Origin: Oscillospiraceae bacterium
GTDB lineage: Bacteria; Bacillota; Clostridia; Oscillospirales; Ruminococcaceae
Direction of reading: 5' to 3'
DNA: 14,501 nt
Assembly: GCA_009776345.1 (NCBI GenBank)
Contig: WRLS01000035.1
Coordinates: 1 to 14,501, forward strand
Shown: piece after piece, positions 1 to 6,783 of the stretch
Layout: each line of letters starts with the position of its first letter
How positions within the stretch are numbered: position 1 is the stretch's first letter
The notes under the pieces: generated by a model
What the model saw: only the letters and a program-made list of their open reading frames with translations
Databases searched by the model: none
Told to the model about the DNA's origin: nothing
Translations under genes and position numbers: made by a program

Positions 1-204
1 GGCGGGGTTATCCCGCCCGCATTGCACCGTAGGGTCGGGGATGGACCCCCGACCCTACGGTGCAATGCGGCATTGTAGGGTGCGGCTTCCATGCCGCACC
101 GAAAATTACGCGAAATCAATCGGCGTGCCGGGTCGTCACGCCCTACAATACAATTTTAATGATTGTCCGGTAATTTTCGGGACGCCCGGTGTGCGTCCCC
201 TACA
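1..204. repeat. Block of short palindromic repeats
   Basis: This non-coding stretch is a string of inverted repeats. I see arms at 1-6/12-17, a perfect 24-bp pair at 17-40/47-70 with a 6-nt loop, 79-86/93-100, 122-127/137-142 and 179-185/193-199. Longer-range pairs connect them: 72-80 with 141-149, and 99-109 with 170-180. The motif GTAGGG, or its complement CCCTAC, recurs at or near unit ends. Such modules resemble REP/MITE-type intergenic repeats common in gut Clostridia. No open reading frame or transposase is visible. Whether this is one composite element or several nested copies cannot be decided from one locus. Confidence 0.75.
17..70. repeat. Perfect 24-bp inverted repeat
   Basis: Bases 17-40 are exactly the reverse complement of 47-70, separated by the hexamer ATGGAC. 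The stem is GC-rich and contains CCCTAC/GTAGGG. No T-run follows on either strand (A/T content is low on both sides), so it is not a classical terminator. It could still form a stable hairpin in RNA or a cruciform in DNA. Confidence 0.85.
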
Positions 205-229
205 GTGCGCGCCGTAGGATTTAGGAAAC

Positions 230-261
230 AAAAAAAGGGAAGAAACGAAATGTTTCTTCCC
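230..261 (-). terminator. Rho-independent terminator of the leftward operon
   Basis: A 10-bp stem (237-246 paired with 252-261, loop 247-251) is followed on the minus strand by seven consecutive T residues (complement of 230-236). A further pair, 221-227 with 262-268, could extend the structure. It lies about 30 nt past the stop codon of the enolase-family gene, where a terminator of the minus-strand operon is expected. A smaller hairpin (281-287/291-297) lies between it and the stop codon. Confidence 0.85.
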
Positions 262-292
262 TTCCTAAAACCTCAATCCTGTTGAGCTTCGC

Positions 293-1660
293 TCAACTCC
301 AGAGCCTGTCACTTGCGGAGCTGAAATTCCACTCGTCTGTACTTGCCCACATATCGGGGAAGTCGCGGTGAAGATGCTCGGCGATGACTTCATCCACGAT
401 GGAGTCAATGCCCAGCCCGGGCTTATCAGGCACCTGGATATAACCGTCTTTGATAAGAGGCTTCGGCAGGCCTGTGGTAACATCATCCCACCAAGGCACA
501 TCGTTGGAGTGGAACTCCAGCGCCAGCAGGTTTTCCGTTGCGGCTACGCTGTGTACAGCTGCCATGCAGGCGATAGGGCTTTCTGCCATATGCACAGCCA
601 TGGCAACGCCGTAATCCTGCGCCATGTCGCCGATTTTCTTATTCTCAAGGATGCCGCCGGAGGTCAGGATATCCGGGTGGATGACGGACACGCCGCCCGA
701 TTCAATAAGCGGCCGGAAGTTTTCTTTGAGATAGATATCCTCGCCCGTGCATATCGGGATTGTCGTGGAGCCGGAAAGCTTTACATAATGGTCGGTATAT
801 TGCCAGGGGAGAAGGTCCTCCAGCCAGGCGATGTTGTAGCCCTCGATACGCTGGGCAAGGCGGATGCACGTGCCGATGCCGATATGGCCGACATGGTCGA
901 TTGCAAGCGGGACTTCGTAGCCGATAACGCCGCGCACTTCCGCCAGGTAATTTTCCAGGATATCAAGGCCCTTGTCTGTGATTTGGATGCCGGTGAATGG
1001 ATGGGCGATGTTGTAGTTGTCATAGGCGCGGTTGCGGTCATACATATCTTCCAGCGTCATCTCGCTTGCCTTTTTCTTCCGCCAGTTTTGGTTGCGGAAC
1101 CTGCCGACAAAGCCAAGCGGGGCGGAAAGCGCGCCCGGCTCGTCATAAAGAAGCCCGATGCCAAGGTCCATTTTAAGGAAGGTAAAGCCTTTTTCCATGC
1201 GTTCTTTGAGCGCCGCGCCCATTTGTTTGCCTGTGTGCTTGCCGCCTACGTCTGTGTCGCAGTAGCAGCGGATGCTGCTGCGGAATTTGCCGCCGAGCAT
1301 TTGATAAATCGGTACGCCGTAAGCTTTTCCCGCCAGGTCCCAGCAGGCGATCTCAATGGCGCATACACCGCCGCCTTGGCGCGCGTGGCCGCCGAACTGT
1401 TTGATGCGCCTGAAGATTTTATCGATTTCACAGGGGTTTTCGCCTAAAATGCGGCTTTTAAGCCTCAGCACTTCTTCGCGGGAGCCGCCGTCGCGCACTT
1501 CGCCGTAGCCGATTAGCCCCTGGTTTGTGTAAACCTTCACCAGCGTGCAGTGCATTGGCAGCCCCGCAACATCCGCCACGCGCACATCGGTGATGCGCAG
1601 GTCGGACGGCTTTGAGTTGGTGTTGACGTAGTTTAGGGTTTCGGTGTAGTCTTGTTTCAT
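293..1660 (-). CDS. Enolase-superfamily (mandelate racemase/muconate lactonizing type) sugar-acid dehydratase-like enzyme
   Basis: 455 aa. The N-terminal capping domain runs to about residue 135 and is followed by the (beta/alpha) barrel. Expected active-site elements are visible: K163 in the KMD motif of the second barrel strand, metal ligands D255, E281 (WLED) and E307 (TGED), the D330 (HPD)/H357 (AVHM) dyad, and E382 (LEFH). These features match the acid-sugar dehydratase branch of the MR/MLE family, which removes water from aldonates or aldarates to give 2-keto-3-deoxy acids. The protein is longer than the usual 370-410 aa, mainly through extra sequence at about 168-240, so substrate assignment is unsafe. 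An AAGAAGG-like ribosome site lies 5-7 nt before the ATG. It is the last gene of the leftward operon, 195 nt after the tandem SDR gene. The substrate is unknown; gluconate-, galactonate- or uronate-derived acids are all possible. Confidence 0.85.
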   Translation of the reverse strand: MKQDYTETLNYVNTNSKPSDLRITDVRVADVAGLPMHCTLVKVYTNQGLIGYGEVRDGGSREEVLRLKSRILGENPCEIDKIFRRIKQFGGHARQGGGVCAIEIACWDLAGKAYGVPIYQMLGGKFRSSIRCYCDTDVGGKHTGKQMGAALKERMEKGFTFLKMDLGIGLLYDEPGALSAPLGFVGRFRNQNWRKKKASEMTLEDMYDRNRAYDNYNIAHPFTGIQITDKGLDILENYLAEVRGVIGYEVPLAIDHVGHIGIGTCIRLAQRIEGYNIAWLEDLLPWQYTDHYVKLSGSTTIPICTGEDIYLKENFRPLIESGGVSVIHPDILTSGGILENKKIGDMAQDYGVAMAVHMAESPIACMAAVHSVAATENLLALEFHSNDVPWWDDVTTGLPKPLIKDGYIQVPDKPGLGIDSIVDEVIAEHLHRDFPDMWASTDEWNFSSASDRLWS

Positions 1661-1855
1661 GTTAAGCCTTCTTTCTTAAAATTATATTTAAATAAAAATT
1701 AAATTTCCTCGCCGCAAACAGCGGGGTATTGCAAAGGGCAAGGAACGCCTCAGAGGGGCATCGCCAATACATTGGCGGGCAGTTATACCCGGATAGCGCG
1801 ACGCTTTTTAAAGGCACGCGAAGCGGATGGGTCCAGCGTCACGCTGGTTAAATAG
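1661..1855. other. Intergenic region between tandem SDR and enolase-family genes
   Basis: A 195-nt gap inside the leftward operon with no credible ORF. It holds two short palindromes, 1762-1768/1771-1777 and 1833-1839/1841-1847. Neither is followed by a T-run on the minus strand, so neither is a convincing terminator. The end next to the enolase gene is very AT-rich (about 1677-1706), unlike the rest. Confidence 0.6.
1681..1709 (-). promoter_or_regulatory. Possible internal promoter for the enolase-family gene
   Basis: On the minus strand a perfect TATAAT (1686-1681) sits 21 nt before the ATG at 1660. At 17-nt spacing the -35 position reads AGGAAA, only a 3/6 match to TTGACA. The surrounding AT-rich tract makes chance matches likely. 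It would leave a leader of only about 14 nt. Confidence 0.3.
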
Positions 1856-3466
1856 CTAAACCATCATGATCCCGCCGTCCGCGCGCAGGGCCGAGCCTGT
1901 AATAAAACGGCTTTCATCCGACGCGAGGAACGCCGCCATAAACCCGACCTCGGGCGGTGTGCCGACCTTGCCGGAAAGGAGGTGCCCATAAGGCATCTCG
2001 CGGACATTGGGGGGCCTGTTTGGCGGCCTGAAGAACGGCGCGCCGGATTTTACCCCGATATTTATCGCGCCTATTGTGATCGTGTTTGCCGTTACGCCCC
2101 ACGCCGCAAGCTCAATCGCGGCTTCCCTGGCGAGCAGCAGGTTGGCGGCCTTTGACATTGTATACACGCTGTCGAAGCCGGTCGGCCGCTTTGAGTGGAT
2201 TGAGCCGATGTTGATTATCCTGCCGCTCTTCGACTCCTTGAGCAGCGGGGCGGCATGGCGGATACAGCGTACATACGCGTCCGCGTTTATATTTATGATA
2301 GTGTCGTACTCTTCCTCGCTGTACTCCAAAATCCACTTGTTGTACTGGATCGCGGCGTTGTTGACAAGGATATCAAGCCCGCCGAAGTTTTCTTTGGCGG
2401 CGGCGATAAGCCGTATGACATCCTCCTCGTTGCCGACATTGCAGCCCACGTCGATTGCGGTGCCGCCCACTTCGCGGATCATCGCCATTGTCTTGTCCGC
2501 GGGGGCGTTGTTGTGCGTCACCACGACCTTTGCGCCCTCGGCCGCGAACCTTACGGCAATCCCCTGCCCGACCCCGGTTGCGGAGCCTGTTATGACAGCG
2601 ATTTTCCCGGCAAGGTTCATGCCTGTCAAAACCTTTTGCGGTTCATCCTCCGTCTGCGGCGAGGCGTTGTTTTTCGCCGCCCACTCCGCCATACGGCGCA
2701 TGACTTCCTCTTTGGACTGCTCCCATTCGTCATAGGTAAAGCGGTAGCCGTAGTGCAGCAGGAAGCCGCCGTCAAGCTGTATGCTCTGACCGTTTAAGAA
2801 TGGGCAGCCATCGTCGGAGAGGAAAAGCGCAAGATTCGCCGCCTGCTCCCAATCGCCGAGGTCCCGCCCTTTGATTTTCAAGTCAACATGGTCATAAAGG
2901 CGCGATATATCGCTGGCGTAGGTTTCGGTGTCGCCCGCGATAGGGCCCATCTCGATTACATTCGCGCGCACACCATACGGGGAAAGGTCCAGCACAACTT
3001 CCTTGCACAGCAGCCCGACCATGGATTTTGCCATTGAATACGCAAAGGAGGAGCCGGAGGGCTTGCCCGCGTGAATAGAGCTGACATACACGATCGAGCC
3101 GCCGCCGTGGTCCTTCATGTAACCGCCCGCGGCCTGTGTGAGCATGAACGCGGTTTTCGCGTTGCGGTCCATGGCAAGCTTTACCTGTGCGTCTGTGCTT
3201 TCCTGAATGGAAAACTTTGTGACTTCGTTGTCGTTATGGATCAGCACATCAATCCCGCCGTGGTCGCGGACAACATCATCCACGAGCGCCCTTGCGCCCG
3301 CGCCCGTTGCCGTGTTATAAGAGTAAGCGCCGGCGCCTGCATCACGCTCTTCGGTGAAGTTCAAGGCAAGCACCGCGCCCTGCTCGGCGAATTTCTCGGC
3401 GAACACTTTACCCGAAGGCGCTGACGCGTCCGATATCAGCACGACCTTTCCTTTCAGCCCCCCCAT
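1856..3466 (-). CDS. Tandem short-chain dehydrogenase/reductase (two SDR domains)
   Basis: 536 aa when started at the ATG whose A overlaps the RraA stop (TGATG at 3468-3464). The frame stays open 24 codons upstream, but that part lies inside the RraA gene and has no SDR character. The C-terminal domain (about 280-536) is a classical SDR: TGSATGVG 293-300, NNAA 369-372, N394, S422 and Y435-x3-K439. The N-terminal domain (1 to about 245) keeps N103, S130, Y143 and K147. Its cofactor glycine motif, however, reads SDASAPSG (12-19) in place of TGxxxGxG, and HNDN (77-80) replaces NNAG. A linker rich in E, W and K (about 240-280) joins the domains. SDRs oxidise or reduce sugar hydroxyl and keto groups with NAD(P). 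The second domain is probably the working dehydrogenase; the first may bind cofactor differently, or serve structure or regulation. The overlap suggests translational coupling to RraA. Confidence 0.85.
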   Translation of the reverse strand: MGGLKGKVVLISDASAPSGKVFAEKFAEQGAVLALNFTEERDAGAGAYSYNTATGAGARALVDDVVRDHGGIDVLIHNDNEVTKFSIQESTDAQVKLAMDRNAKTAFMLTQAAGGYMKDHGGGSIVYVSSIHAGKPSGSSFAYSMAKSMVGLLCKEVVLDLSPYGVRANVIEMGPIAGDTETYASDISRLYDHVDLKIKGRDLGDWEQAANLALFLSDDGCPFLNGQSIQLDGGFLLHYGYRFTYDEWEQSKEEVMRRMAEWAAKNNASPQTEDEPQKVLTGMNLAGKIAVITGSATGVGQGIAVRFAAEGAKVVVTHNNAPADKTMAMIREVGGTAIDVGCNVGNEEDVIRLIAAAKENFGGLDILVNNAAIQYNKWILEYSEEEYDTIININADAYVRCIRHAAPLLKESKSGRIINIGSIHSKRPTGFDSVYTMSKAANLLLAREAAIELAAWGVTANTITIGAINIGVKSGAPFFRPPNRPPNVREMPYGHLLSGKVGTPPEVGFMAAFLASDESRFITGSALRADGGIMMV

Positions 3467-4374
3467 CACGGACGCACCTGCGGCCCTGTGTCGGCGGATT
3501 TCGCGCGTTCGTGGGCGTCTGCCAGCTCGGTTTCCCAAGTGAGGTGGCTGTAGGGCTTGGCTTCGGGGTCCTTGCCGAACCAGTCGACGAAGTCCTCATA
3601 CATTGGCACGGTCCAAGCCATGTCGATTTGCGCTGAATTGTATACGCCCTCGTCCAGGCGCTTGAAGCCGAAGATATCGCGCACATGGGACTTCTCGGCG
3701 CTTACAACGCAGATTTCAGCAAGATGCGGCGGGATGAACAGCACGCCCGCCATTGTGCCGAAAACAACATCGCCGGGGACGCAGACAGCGCCGCCCACAC
3801 GGCACGGCGTGTTCAAACCAATCAAGGTAACATCCTGGATCCACATTGGGTCGGTGCCGCGGTAGTAGGTCTGGATACCCTGTATGTCAACCATCTGCTC
3901 CAGGTCGCGCACGCCGCCGTAAATTACCGCGCCGCCGTTTTTTGTGCGGTTGGCGATAGCTGTTGTAAGGTTGCCGCCCACAAATGTGCCGCCGAAGATT
4001 TTATCGAACATATCCACGACCGCGACGTCGCCGTCCACCAAAGACTCAACGACCCACTGGTTCATTGTGCCGTAGCGGTTTTCCTCTTTTAAACCGATGT
4101 CCATCAGCGACCCGTGAAGGTCGGGGCGCATTGGGACCATTGTGCCTGTAACAGCGCGGCCGACCAGCTTCAGCCCGGGGTGCGTGATTTTCATATCGCC
4201 CAGGAACTGGTACTTGTAGCCGTTTTGCCACAGCGGGATATGCGCCTCCTCTATTGTAAGGTTGCGCAGACGGTTAAGTATGTCGTCGGATACCTTTGGG
4301 CGTCCGTCCGGGAAGCGTTCGCCCTCCCAGGACTTGGTGATGCGGATAATGTCTTCTCGCGCGCCGAATCTCAT
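3466..4374 (-). CDS. RraA-family (HMG/CHA aldolase-like) protein, long form
   Basis: 302 aa, against about 160-230 aa for ordinary RraA or HMG aldolase. The core is recognised by GGNL (133-136), GAVIYGGVRD ending in R156-D157, and PGDVVFG (200-206) before VLFIP. N- and C-terminal extensions of roughly 50 residues each match a long RraA subfamily found in catabolic clusters. Class II pyruvate aldolases of this fold use a G-D/E-x20-R-D signature. Here R-D is kept, but the acidic position reads G134 or N135, and the usual D of DGxxRD is Y152. An aldolase or lyase role on a keto acid is inferred from the neighbours; a non-catalytic or different lyase role is possible. The name menG or demethylmenaquinone methyltransferase often attached to this family is historical. 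A GGAGG site lies 7 nt before the ATG. The stop overlaps the SDR start by one base. Confidence 0.8.
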   Translation of the reverse strand: MRFGAREDIIRITKSWEGERFPDGRPKVSDDILNRLRNLTIEEAHIPLWQNGYKYQFLGDMKITHPGLKLVGRAVTGTMVPMRPDLHGSLMDIGLKEENRYGTMNQWVVESLVDGDVAVVDMFDKIFGGTFVGGNLTTAIANRTKNGGAVIYGGVRDLEQMVDIQGIQTYYRGTDPMWIQDVTLIGLNTPCRVGGAVCVPGDVVFGTMAGVLFIPPHLAEICVVSAEKSHVRDIFGFKRLDEGVYNSAQIDMAWTVPMYEDFVDWFGKDPEAKPYSHLTWETELADAHERAKSADTGPQVRP

Positions 4375-4411
4375 TTTTTGACCTCCATTTTTTCAGATCG
4401 TAAGAGTATTA

Positions 4412-5491
4412 CTAACAGCAAAGCTGTTGTAAATCAACCCATTTGCGCTCCTGCGCGGAAACAAGCACGGCATCGGCCGCAAGCTGTGCGCGGTGGCCGT
4501 CCTCTAAATCAGCGGCAAGCCCGTCGCCTTTGCGGCTTAAGATATCCGCGAAGCTTTGCGCTTGATCGGCAAAATATTGCCGCGGTACAGGCAGCCTTGT
4601 GAATGTATGGGTATCGCGCTGGGGCTCGCCGATGCAGACCTCGATTGAATTCACGCCGGGTTCCTCGTCGAGTTTGTAGACAAGCGCGCCCTTGCTGCCG
4701 TAAATTTCCAGCCGCTGGTAGTTGCCCCGCCCGAAAGCCAGCCGGGATATCAAAAAGCTCGCGCAGATGCCGCCTTCCATATCCGCGAAATAATTGGCAA
4801 GGTCGTCCACGTCTACTTTGCCTACACCGCCGCCGTCGAGCCTGCGCTCTTTCAAAACAGTGGCTGTTTGGCCGCAGACGGACAGGTATTCTTTGCCGGT
4901 GATAAAGCGGATTAAATCAATGCCATGTGTGCCGAGGTCGCCCAGCGCGCCTGACCCGGACACGGATTTTTGGAACCGCCAGCGCATGGGTACATCCAGT
5001 TCCGGGTTTGCCCACGCCTGGAAATACTGCATATCAATTTGGTATATATCGCCGAGCTGGCCGCTTTGGACGATTGCGCGGGCGAAACGCGCCGCTTCTT
5101 TAAAGCGGTAGGAGAAGCAGACCATGTGCGGCAGGTTTTTTTCCTTGACGGCTTTTAGCAGCACCGCCGATTCCTTGGCGTCCAGCCCTATCGGCTTTTC
5201 CAAAGAAAAGGGCTTGCCCGCCGCAACTGCCTCCCACGCGATTTTCACATGGGAATCGTTGGGGGTGGTTATATCCACCGCGTCTACATCGGGGCAGGAA
5301 ATCAGCTTTCGGTAGTCGGTAAAGCAGTGGGCTTCGTCAATGCCCCACTTCTGCGCCGTTTGCTTTAAGGCGTCCCCGTCGATATCACAGAGCGCGGCAA
5401 GCTCCAAATCCGGGCAGGCGGCGATGCCGGGGAGATGCACGCCGTTTGCGATACCGCCTGTGCCGACAAGGCCGATACGGTGTTTTTTCAT
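4412..5491 (-). CDS. Gfo/Idh/MocA-family oxidoreductase (leftward)
   Basis: 359 aa with the start placed at the ATG of MKKHRIGLVG. The frame is open to 5557, but that upstream part runs into the promoter, and a second ATG at 5503 directly abuts its AAGG. For the chosen start, AAGGATGG lies a workable distance upstream. The N-terminal Rossmann fold shows GLVGTGG (7-13). EKP (98-100) is the conserved motif whose lysine takes part in catalysis, and GDLGTH (184-189) supplies the D185/H189 pair of the substrate domain. Members oxidise or reduce sugars, inositols and glycosides with NAD(P) in the cytoplasm. It is the first gene of the leftward operon, and 37 nt separate it from the RraA gene. The substrate cannot be read from sequence. 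Confidence 0.88.
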   Translation of the reverse strand: MKKHRIGLVGTGGIANGVHLPGIAACPDLELAALCDIDGDALKQTAQKWGIDEAHCFTDYRKLISCPDVDAVDITTPNDSHVKIAWEAVAAGKPFSLEKPIGLDAKESAVLLKAVKEKNLPHMVCFSYRFKEAARFARAIVQSGQLGDIYQIDMQYFQAWANPELDVPMRWRFQKSVSGSGALGDLGTHGIDLIRFITGKEYLSVCGQTATVLKERRLDGGGVGKVDVDDLANYFADMEGGICASFLISRLAFGRGNYQRLEIYGSKGALVYKLDEEPGVNSIEVCIGEPQRDTHTFTRLPVPRQYFADQAQSFADILSRKGDGLAADLEDGHRAQLAADAVLVSAQERKWVDLQQLCC

Positions 5492-5518
5492 AACTTGGCC
5501 CATCCTTTTATTTTTTTC

Positions 5519-5546
5519 TTGAAAAAGGAAATATAAAGTGTATAAT
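5519..5546 (+). promoter_or_regulatory. Promoter of the rightward Gfo/Idh gene
   Basis: TTGAAA (5519-5524), a 16-nt spacer and a perfect TATAAT (5541-5546) form a strong sigma-70/SigA-type promoter, giving a start near 5553. The leader to the GTG at 5614 would be about 60 nt. The -10 box lies within a small palindrome (5540-5544/5546-5550). The promoter faces, and nearly touches, the leftward promoter at 5560-5587. Confidence 0.72.
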
Positions 5547-5559
5547 ATACTAAACACAC

Positions 5560-5587
5560 ATTATCATACAAGCTGTTTGCTTGTCAA
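5560..5587 (-). promoter_or_regulatory. Promoter of the leftward catabolic operon
   Basis: Read on the minus strand, a perfect TTGACA (5587-5582), a 16-nt spacer and GATAAT (5565-5560, 5/6 match) predict a start near 5553. The mRNA leader to the ATG at 5491 would be about 62 nt. A weaker alternative, TTGTAT (5571-5566) with TATATT (5549-5544) at 16-nt spacing, overlaps it. An inverted repeat occupies the spacer. Confidence 0.7.
5568..5584. promoter_or_regulatory. Candidate operator (inverted repeat in promoter spacer)
   Basis: ACAAGC (5568-5573) and GCTTGT (5579-5584) are perfect inverted arms around TGTTT. The site covers part of the leftward -35 box and most of its spacer, and lies in the early transcribed leader of the rightward gene. 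A bound regulator could therefore block the left unit and obstruct the right one. No regulator gene is in the window, so the binding protein is unknown. Confidence 0.45.
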
Positions 5588-5613
5588 TAGTGCTGGGGGA
5601 TGGGGGAGTTTTT

Positions 5614-6765
5614 GTGGAGAAGAAAATTCTGAAATACGGCATGGTCGGGGGCAGTTTAAGCTCTTTTATCGGCAATGTACACCGCATCGCGTATAACTTC
5701 GAGCGTGATGTACAGCTTGCCGCGGGGTGCTTCAGCAGCGATCCCGATAAGAGCCGCGAAACGGGCAAAGCTTACGGGCTTGACGGCAGCAGGGTTTACG
5801 ACAGCTTTGAGGAGATGGCGCGCCTTGAAAGCCGGCGGGCGGACCGCATAGACTTTGTGGACATAAACACGCCGAACAATGTCCACTACGAAATCGTGAA
5901 GGCGTTTTTGAGCTACGGTTTCAACATCGTATGCGAAAAGCCGCTTTGCCTTGAGCTTGACCAGGCCGCGGAGCTGGAAGCCCTTGCGGCGGAAAAAGGC
6001 GTGCTGTTCGCGGTCACATACGCGTACAGCGGCTATGCGATGCCTAAATTCGCAAAGCAGCTAATCGCGCAGGGCAAAATCGGCAGGATTTTCAATGTGC
6101 GCGCCGAGTATTTGCAGGACTGGCTTCTGGGGCAGATCGGCGAGGACGGCGGAAGTGAGGGGCTTCTAAGCGCGTGGCGCGTGGACCCGGCGCTGGCGGG
6201 GCGTTCCAACTGCGTGGGCGATATCGGCACGCACATCGAAAGCATGGTAAACTACATGACCGGGCTGGAGCTAAAGCGCGTACAGGCAAGGATCAGCCGC
6301 TTCGGGCATCCGCTTGACCTGGACGCGAACATACAGGTGGAGTTCACAAACGGCGCGTATGGCCAGTACACCTGCTCCCAGGTCAGCTCGGGCTACTGCA
6401 ACGCGCTGAAAGTACGCATCTTCGGCACAAACGGCGCGATCGAATGGGATCAGGAAGCGCCGGACGCATTGCGCGTTACGATTAAGGGCCAGCCAACGCA
6501 AGTATACCAGCGCGGCACCGACCATGTCTACGGGCGTGCCGCTCAGCTTAGCCGCATCCCGAGCGGCCATCCCGAGGGGTATTATGTTGCGTACGCGAAT
6601 TTCCTCAAGATTGTCCTGGACGCGCTCAGAAAGAAATTGGCGGGCGAGAAGTTGACCGAGGAAGATATGGATTTCCCCGGAATCCGGGAGGGCGCGATGG
6701 GTACGCGGTTTGTACACGCGGTAATCGAAAGTGGCGACAACGATTCCAAATGGGTGGAAGTGTAA
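5614..6765 (+). CDS. Gfo/Idh/MocA-family oxidoreductase (rightward)
   Basis: 383 aa with a GTG start at 5614, chosen because GGGGGAG lies 6 nt upstream and the protein then begins directly before its nucleotide-binding strand. A TTG at 5581 is in frame but falls inside the opposite promoter. The Rossmann glycine segment is YGMVGGS (8-14), EKP is at 108-110, and GDIGTH at 202-207 carries the D203/H207 pair. It belongs to a different branch from the leftward paralogue: FSSDPDKSRE near residue 40 and a longer middle part are typical of a subgroup found with inositol or sugar catabolic genes. It is an NAD(P)-dependent sugar or polyol dehydrogenase of unknown substrate. Divergent placement next to the other dehydrogenase suggests a shared pathway. 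The membrane-protein gene follows after 18 nt. Confidence 0.87.
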   Translation: MEKKILKYGMVGGSLSSFIGNVHRIAYNFERDVQLAAGCFSSDPDKSRETGKAYGLDGSRVYDSFEEMARLESRRADRIDFVDINTPNNVHYEIVKAFLSYGFNIVCEKPLCLELDQAAELEALAAEKGVLFAVTYAYSGYAMPKFAKQLIAQGKIGRIFNVRAEYLQDWLLGQIGEDGGSEGLLSAWRVDPALAGRSNCVGDIGTHIESMVNYMTGLELKRVQARISRFGHPLDLDANIQVEFTNGAYGQYTCSQVSSGYCNALKVRIFGTNGAIEWDQEAPDALRVTIKGQPTQVYQRGTDHVYGRAAQLSRIPSGHPEGYYVAYANFLKIVLDALRKKLAGEKLTEEDMDFPGIREGAMGTRFVHAVIESGDNDSKWVEV

Positions 6766-6783
6766 ATTTGTGAGGTGAAAATC

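Noticed and set aside
1..204. CRISPR array or phage attachment site
   Set aside because: The repeats are inverted and of differing sequence, without regular spacing or direct-repeat/spacer order, and no cas, integrase or tRNA gene is present.
368..1447. Long plus-strand ORF of 359 codons opposite the enolase-family gene
   Set aside because: It is antisense to a gene with clear catalytic motifs. The translation has no recognisable domain and reflects the GC-rich third positions of the real gene.
1833..1847. Hairpin after the tandem SDR stop as a terminator
   Set aside because: The stem is short and no T-run follows on the minus strand, so read-through into the enolase-family gene is more likely.
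3467..3538. Extra 24 codons at the N-terminus of the tandem SDR
   Set aside because: They overlap the RraA gene, are Arg-rich without SDR character, and a TGATG-coupled ATG at 3466 fits the fold start.
5492..5557. Extra 22 residues at the N-terminus of the leftward Gfo/Idh protein
   Set aside because: The upstream ATG lies at or before the predicted transcription start, and the added hydrophobic stretch is just AT-rich promoter DNA. The Rossmann fold starts at MKKHRIGLVG.
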